A stretch of DNA of 8,357 bases from Xanthomarina sp035306605 (lineage in GTDB: Bacteria > Bacteroidota > Bacteroidia > Flavobacteriales > Flavobacteriaceae): assembly GCA_035306605.1 (NCBI GenBank), contig DATGNR010000080.1. One strand, given 5' to 3'. How positions within the stretch are numbered: position 1 is the first letter of the stretch; each line of letters opens with the position of its first letter. The notes beneath the pieces are model-generated. The model saw only the letters and a program-made list of their open reading frames with translations. It was not told the DNA's origin and made no database searches. Of the stretch, positions 6,025 through 8,357 are shown one piece after another. A program made the position numbers and the translations under genes.

Positions 6025-7502
6025 CTAAAGCTTGTGCCATCCTTTCCGTCTTTCAATTGAATTCCAAGGGCACTCAGTTCATCTCTAATTTGATCGGATA
6101 AAGCAAAATCTTTATTGGCTCTCGCTTCCTGGCGTAATTTTATGAGTAGTTGCACTGTAGCCGAAAGTTTGTCTGTGCTTCCAGCAACATTGATTGAACT
6201 CGTATTTTTAAGTCCCATAACATCAAAGATAAAGACGTGCATGGTTTCATTTAAAAGAGCTAAATCTTCTTTTGTTAGGCTGGCTTTTTCATCTTTTACC
6301 TGATTGATAAATTTAACCGCTTCAAATAAATGCGCAATTAAAATAGGCGTGTTAAAATCGTCATTCATGGCATCGTAGCAAGTTTGTTTCCATGCAGAAA
6401 CGTCTATGCTTGATGTGTTTGATGTTGGTAGATTTTCTAATAAATTTACAGCGTCTAAAAGTCGTTGAAATCCTTTTTCACTAGCCGATAACCCTGGGTC
6501 TGTTAAGTCTAGGATACTTCTATAAGAAGACTGCATCATAAAGAAACGTATCACTTCTGGGCTGTATGCTTTAGACATGATGTGGTTGTCTCCAGAAAGC
6601 AGCTCTTTAGGGTTTATGATATTTCCGGTTGATTTAGACATTCTTTGTCCGTTTAGCTCTAGCATATTAGCATGCATCCAAAAATTAACGGGTGCTGTTC
6701 CTTTAGCGGCTTGATTTTGTGCAATTTCACACTCGTGATGAGGGAATTTTAAATCCATTCCGCCACCATGAATATCAAAATGATCGCCAAGATATTTTGT
6801 GCTCATGGCTGTACATTCTAAATGCCATCCAGGAAAACCATCGCTCCAGGGTGAAGGCCAACGCATAATATGTTGTGGTTCGGCTTTTTTCCAAAGTGCA
6901 AAGTCCTGAGGATTTTTTTTATCGCTTTGTCCATCAAGTTCACGTGTGTTGTGGATTAAATCTTCCACTTTACGCTTACTCAATATGCCGTAATTATTTG
7001 TTTGGTTATATTTTAAAACATCAAAATAAACGGAGCCATTAACTTCATAAGCAAAGCCGTTGTCTATAATGGTTTTAATTAATTCTATTTGTTCTATAAT
7101 ATGACCTGTAGCCGTAGGCTCAATACTTGGAGGTAGAAAGTTAAATGCGCTTAAGGTATTATGGAAGTCAACCGTATAGCGTTGCACCACTTCCATAGGC
7201 TCTATTTCTTCTAAGCGTGCTTTTTTTGTTATTTTATCTTCCCCTTCATCAGCATCATTTTCTAAATGGCCGGCATCGGTAATATTTCTAACATAACGTA
7301 CTTTATAACCTAAATGCTTTAGATATCTGTATATCATATCAAAAGACATAAAAGTTCTAACATTACCTAAATGCACATTGCTGTAAACCGTTGGTCCGCA
7401 AACATACATACCCACATAGCCTTCATGAATAGGTTTAAAAACTTCTTTTTCACCTGATAGTGAATTGTATATTTTTATCTCCTGATTTTTATAAAGCTGC
7501 AT
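6018..7502 (-). CDS. cysS: Cysteinyl-tRNA synthetase
   Basis: This cytoplasmic class I aminoacyl-tRNA synthetase charges tRNA-Cys with cysteine using ATP. The 494-residue length is close to the family norm. The N-terminal catalytic domain shows YVCGPTVY (33-40) with zinc ligand Cys35, the HIGH-type motif HLGN (44-47), and VRYVRNITDAGH (68-79). Further on it shows PGWHLECTAMS (224-234) with zinc ligand Cys230, and HGGGMDLKFPHHECEIAQ (245-262), which supplies the His and Glu ligands. The KMSKS loop is RMSKS (287-291), with Arg in the first place and the catalytic Lys290 kept. The C-terminal part holds the DALR-type helical region (about 370-430) and the usual RQEARANKDFALSDQIRDEL segment (457-476). 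The ATG at 7502 has no Shine-Dalgarno sequence, typical for the phylum. folE lies 74 bases upstream on the same strand, and no promoter box was seen between them, so co-transcription is plausible. Confidence 0.98.
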   Translation of the reverse strand: MQLYKNQEIKIYNSLSGEKEVFKPIHEGYVGMYVCGPTVYSNVHLGNVRTFMSFDMIYRYLKHLGYKVRYVRNITDAGHLENDADEGEDKITKKARLEEIEPMEVVQRYTVDFHNTLSAFNFLPPSIEPTATGHIIEQIELIKTIIDNGFAYEVNGSVYFDVLKYNQTNNYGILSKRKVEDLIHNTRELDGQSDKKNPQDFALWKKAEPQHIMRWPSPWSDGFPGWHLECTAMSTKYLGDHFDIHGGGMDLKFPHHECEIAQNQAAKGTAPVNFWMHANMLELNGQRMSKSTGNIINPKELLSGDNHIMSKAYSPEVIRFFMMQSSYRSILDLTDPGLSASEKGFQRLLDAVNLLENLPTSNTSSIDVSAWKQTCYDAMNDDFNTPILIAHLFEAVKFINQVKDEKASLTKEDLALLNETMHVFIFDVMGLKNTSSINVAGSTDKLSATVQLLIKLRQEARANKDFALSDQIRDELSALGIQLKDGKDGTSFSL

Positions 7503-7576
7503 GTTTTTATTTGATGTTAAGGTAATTGTTGTCCAGTTGTTGCATGTTTGAATTTGCCAAGTAGCTACCTGTTGTT

Positions 7577-8254
7577 CTAGAAAGACGTATCGAATTTAAT
7601 ATAGTCTAAAAACTCACGTTTCGTTTCTATATCTTTAAATTTTCCACCAAATTCAGAAGTAATCGTACTACTTTCAGTATCTCTAATTCCTCTAGAGTTT
7701 ACGCATAAATGCTTAGCATCTATTACGCAAGCTACATCTTGTGTATTAAGTACTTCTTGTAATTCTTTTACAATTTGGATGGTTAAACGTTCTTGAACTT
7801 GTGGGCGTTTTGCATAATAGTCCACAATTCTGTTCATTTTAGATAAACCCACTACCGTACCGTTAGAAATATAGGCCACGTGTGCTTTTCCAACTATAGG
7901 CAGTAAATGGTGTTCACAAGTAGAATACACGGTAATGTTTTTTTCTACTAGCATTTCGCCATATTGGTATTTATTATCAAATGTAGATGCGTTAGGTTTT
8001 TTGCTAGGGTCTAAGCCACCAAAAATTTCTCTTACAAACATTTTAGCCACGCGATTAGGGGTTCCTTTTAAGCTATCGTCCGTTAAGTCAAGCCCTAAAG
8101 TTTCCATAATATGTAGAACATCATCTTTGATAATGTCAATCTTCTCTTCGTTTGTAAGTTTAAAAGCATCTTCACGCATAGGAGTGTCTGAGGATGTTCC
8201 AACGTGGTTGTCTCCTAACGACTCTAACTCTTCAATTTTTTTATCAAATTTCAT
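7577..8254 (-). CDS. folE: GTP cyclohydrolase I (type IA)
   Basis: FolE converts GTP to 7,8-dihydroneopterin triphosphate in the cytoplasm, the first step of tetrahydrofolate and pterin synthesis and a feeder of the queuosine route. The protein has 225 residues and the decameric T-fold family pattern. An N-terminal extension (1-30, including TPMREDAFK) is followed by HIMETLGLDLTDDSLKGTPNRVAKM (48-72). The zinc site is STCEHHLLPI (111-120) with Cys113 and His116, plus Cys184 in KHLCVNSRGIRDTESST (181-197). The active-site stretch GLSKMNRIVDYYAKRPQVQERLT (136-158) is intact. The three zinc ligands correspond to Cys110, His113 and Cys181 of the E. coli enzyme, so this is the zinc type IA enzyme and not FolE2. 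The ATG at 8254 is preceded by an AT-rich leader and a perfect Bacteroidota -7 box. It is the first gene of the minus-strand row within the window. Confidence 0.98.
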   Translation of the reverse strand: MKFDKKIEELESLGDNHVGTSSDTPMREDAFKLTNEEKIDIIKDDVLHIMETLGLDLTDDSLKGTPNRVAKMFVREIFGGLDPSKKPNASTFDNKYQYGEMLVEKNITVYSTCEHHLLPIVGKAHVAYISNGTVVGLSKMNRIVDYYAKRPQVQERLTIQIVKELQEVLNTQDVACVIDAKHLCVNSRGIRDTESSTITSEFGGKFKDIETKREFLDYIKFDTSF

Positions 8255-8283
8255 CCGAAAATTTAAATATGTGATTCAATCTG

Positions 8284-8291
8284 CAAAGATA
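8284..8291 (-). promoter_or_regulatory. Bacteroidota-type promoter -7 box for folE
   Basis: On the minus strand these bases read TATCTTTG, an exact match to the TAnnTTTG -7 element recognised by the Bacteroidota housekeeping sigma factor. It lies 29 bases before the folE ATG, which would give a leader of roughly 20-25 bases. No good TTTG or TTG -33 box was found at 17-23 bases further upstream, only AT-rich DNA. It probably drives folE and perhaps cysS by read-through. Confidence 0.65.
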
Positions 8292-8357
8292 AGAAATTCC
8301 ATATTTAAAGGCGTTCTCTTAACAGAGTTTTAATTAGTATTAAAATTTAACTAAAAT

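Noticed and set aside
7503..7576. Possible T-box or attenuator before cysS, and the palindrome GTAGCTAC at 7561-7568
   Set aside because: The leader is only 74 bases, with no stem I, no specifier loop and no terminator hairpin. T-boxes are not typical of Bacteroidota. An 8-base palindrome alone is weak evidence for an operator.
7935..8333. Plus-strand frame of 132 codons across folE and its promoter
   Set aside because: It lies antisense to a complete, well-conserved folE and overlaps the -7 box. The translation is low in complexity (Ser-rich) with no recognisable domain.
1..8357. Mobile elements, CRISPR arrays, tRNA or rRNA genes, defence or biosynthetic islands
   Set aside because: No transposase or integrase motifs, no regular direct repeats, no tRNA cloverleaf and no target-site duplications were seen. 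All the long reading frames that hold up belong to common core gene families.

Overview
The window reads as ordinary core chromosome of a marine-type Flavobacteriaceae (phylum Bacteroidota). The evidence is a fused SecD-SecF protein in one chain, low GC, genes with little Shine-Dalgarno sequence, a perfect Bacteroidota -7 promoter box (TATCTTTG) in front of folE, and flavobacterial-looking sequence in FolE, CysS and Lgt. The genus cannot be fixed from the sequence alone.

Layout. The left part (1-2947, + strand) is secDF, cut at the left edge by roughly a dozen N-terminal residues. It meets the rest of the window tail to tail at a perfect 15-bp hairpin with T-runs on both sides (2971-3005), which can serve as a shared bidirectional terminator. 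Everything to the right lies on the minus strand. In transcription order it is folE (GTP cyclohydrolase I), cysS (cysteinyl-tRNA synthetase), yidD (membrane insertion factor), lgt (prolipoprotein diacylglyceryl transferase), a DUF192 lipoprotein gene, and an alpha/beta hydrolase gene. Gaps are 74, 166, 191, 1 and 72 bases. Only lgt-DUF192 is tightly coupled. The 166- and 191-base gaps leave room for internal promoters, so one single operon is not shown.

How the genes relate. Three of them serve envelope protein biogenesis: SecDF pulls exported chains through the Sec channel, YidD assists membrane insertion, and Lgt lipidates lipoproteins. The gene coupled to lgt encodes a lipoprotein that should itself be an Lgt substrate, and the residues after its lipidated Cys (K-D-E) match a flavobacterial surface-export signal. 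FolE and CysS are housekeeping enzymes of pterin synthesis and translation.

No mobile element, CRISPR array, tRNA, rRNA or convincing new multi-gene system was seen. The least explained DNA is the 166-base stretch between cysS and yidD. It is GC-richer than the next intergenic region, carries an ATG-less open frame of 58 codons whose TGA overlaps the TTG start of yidD, and has a hairpin at the cysS stop.
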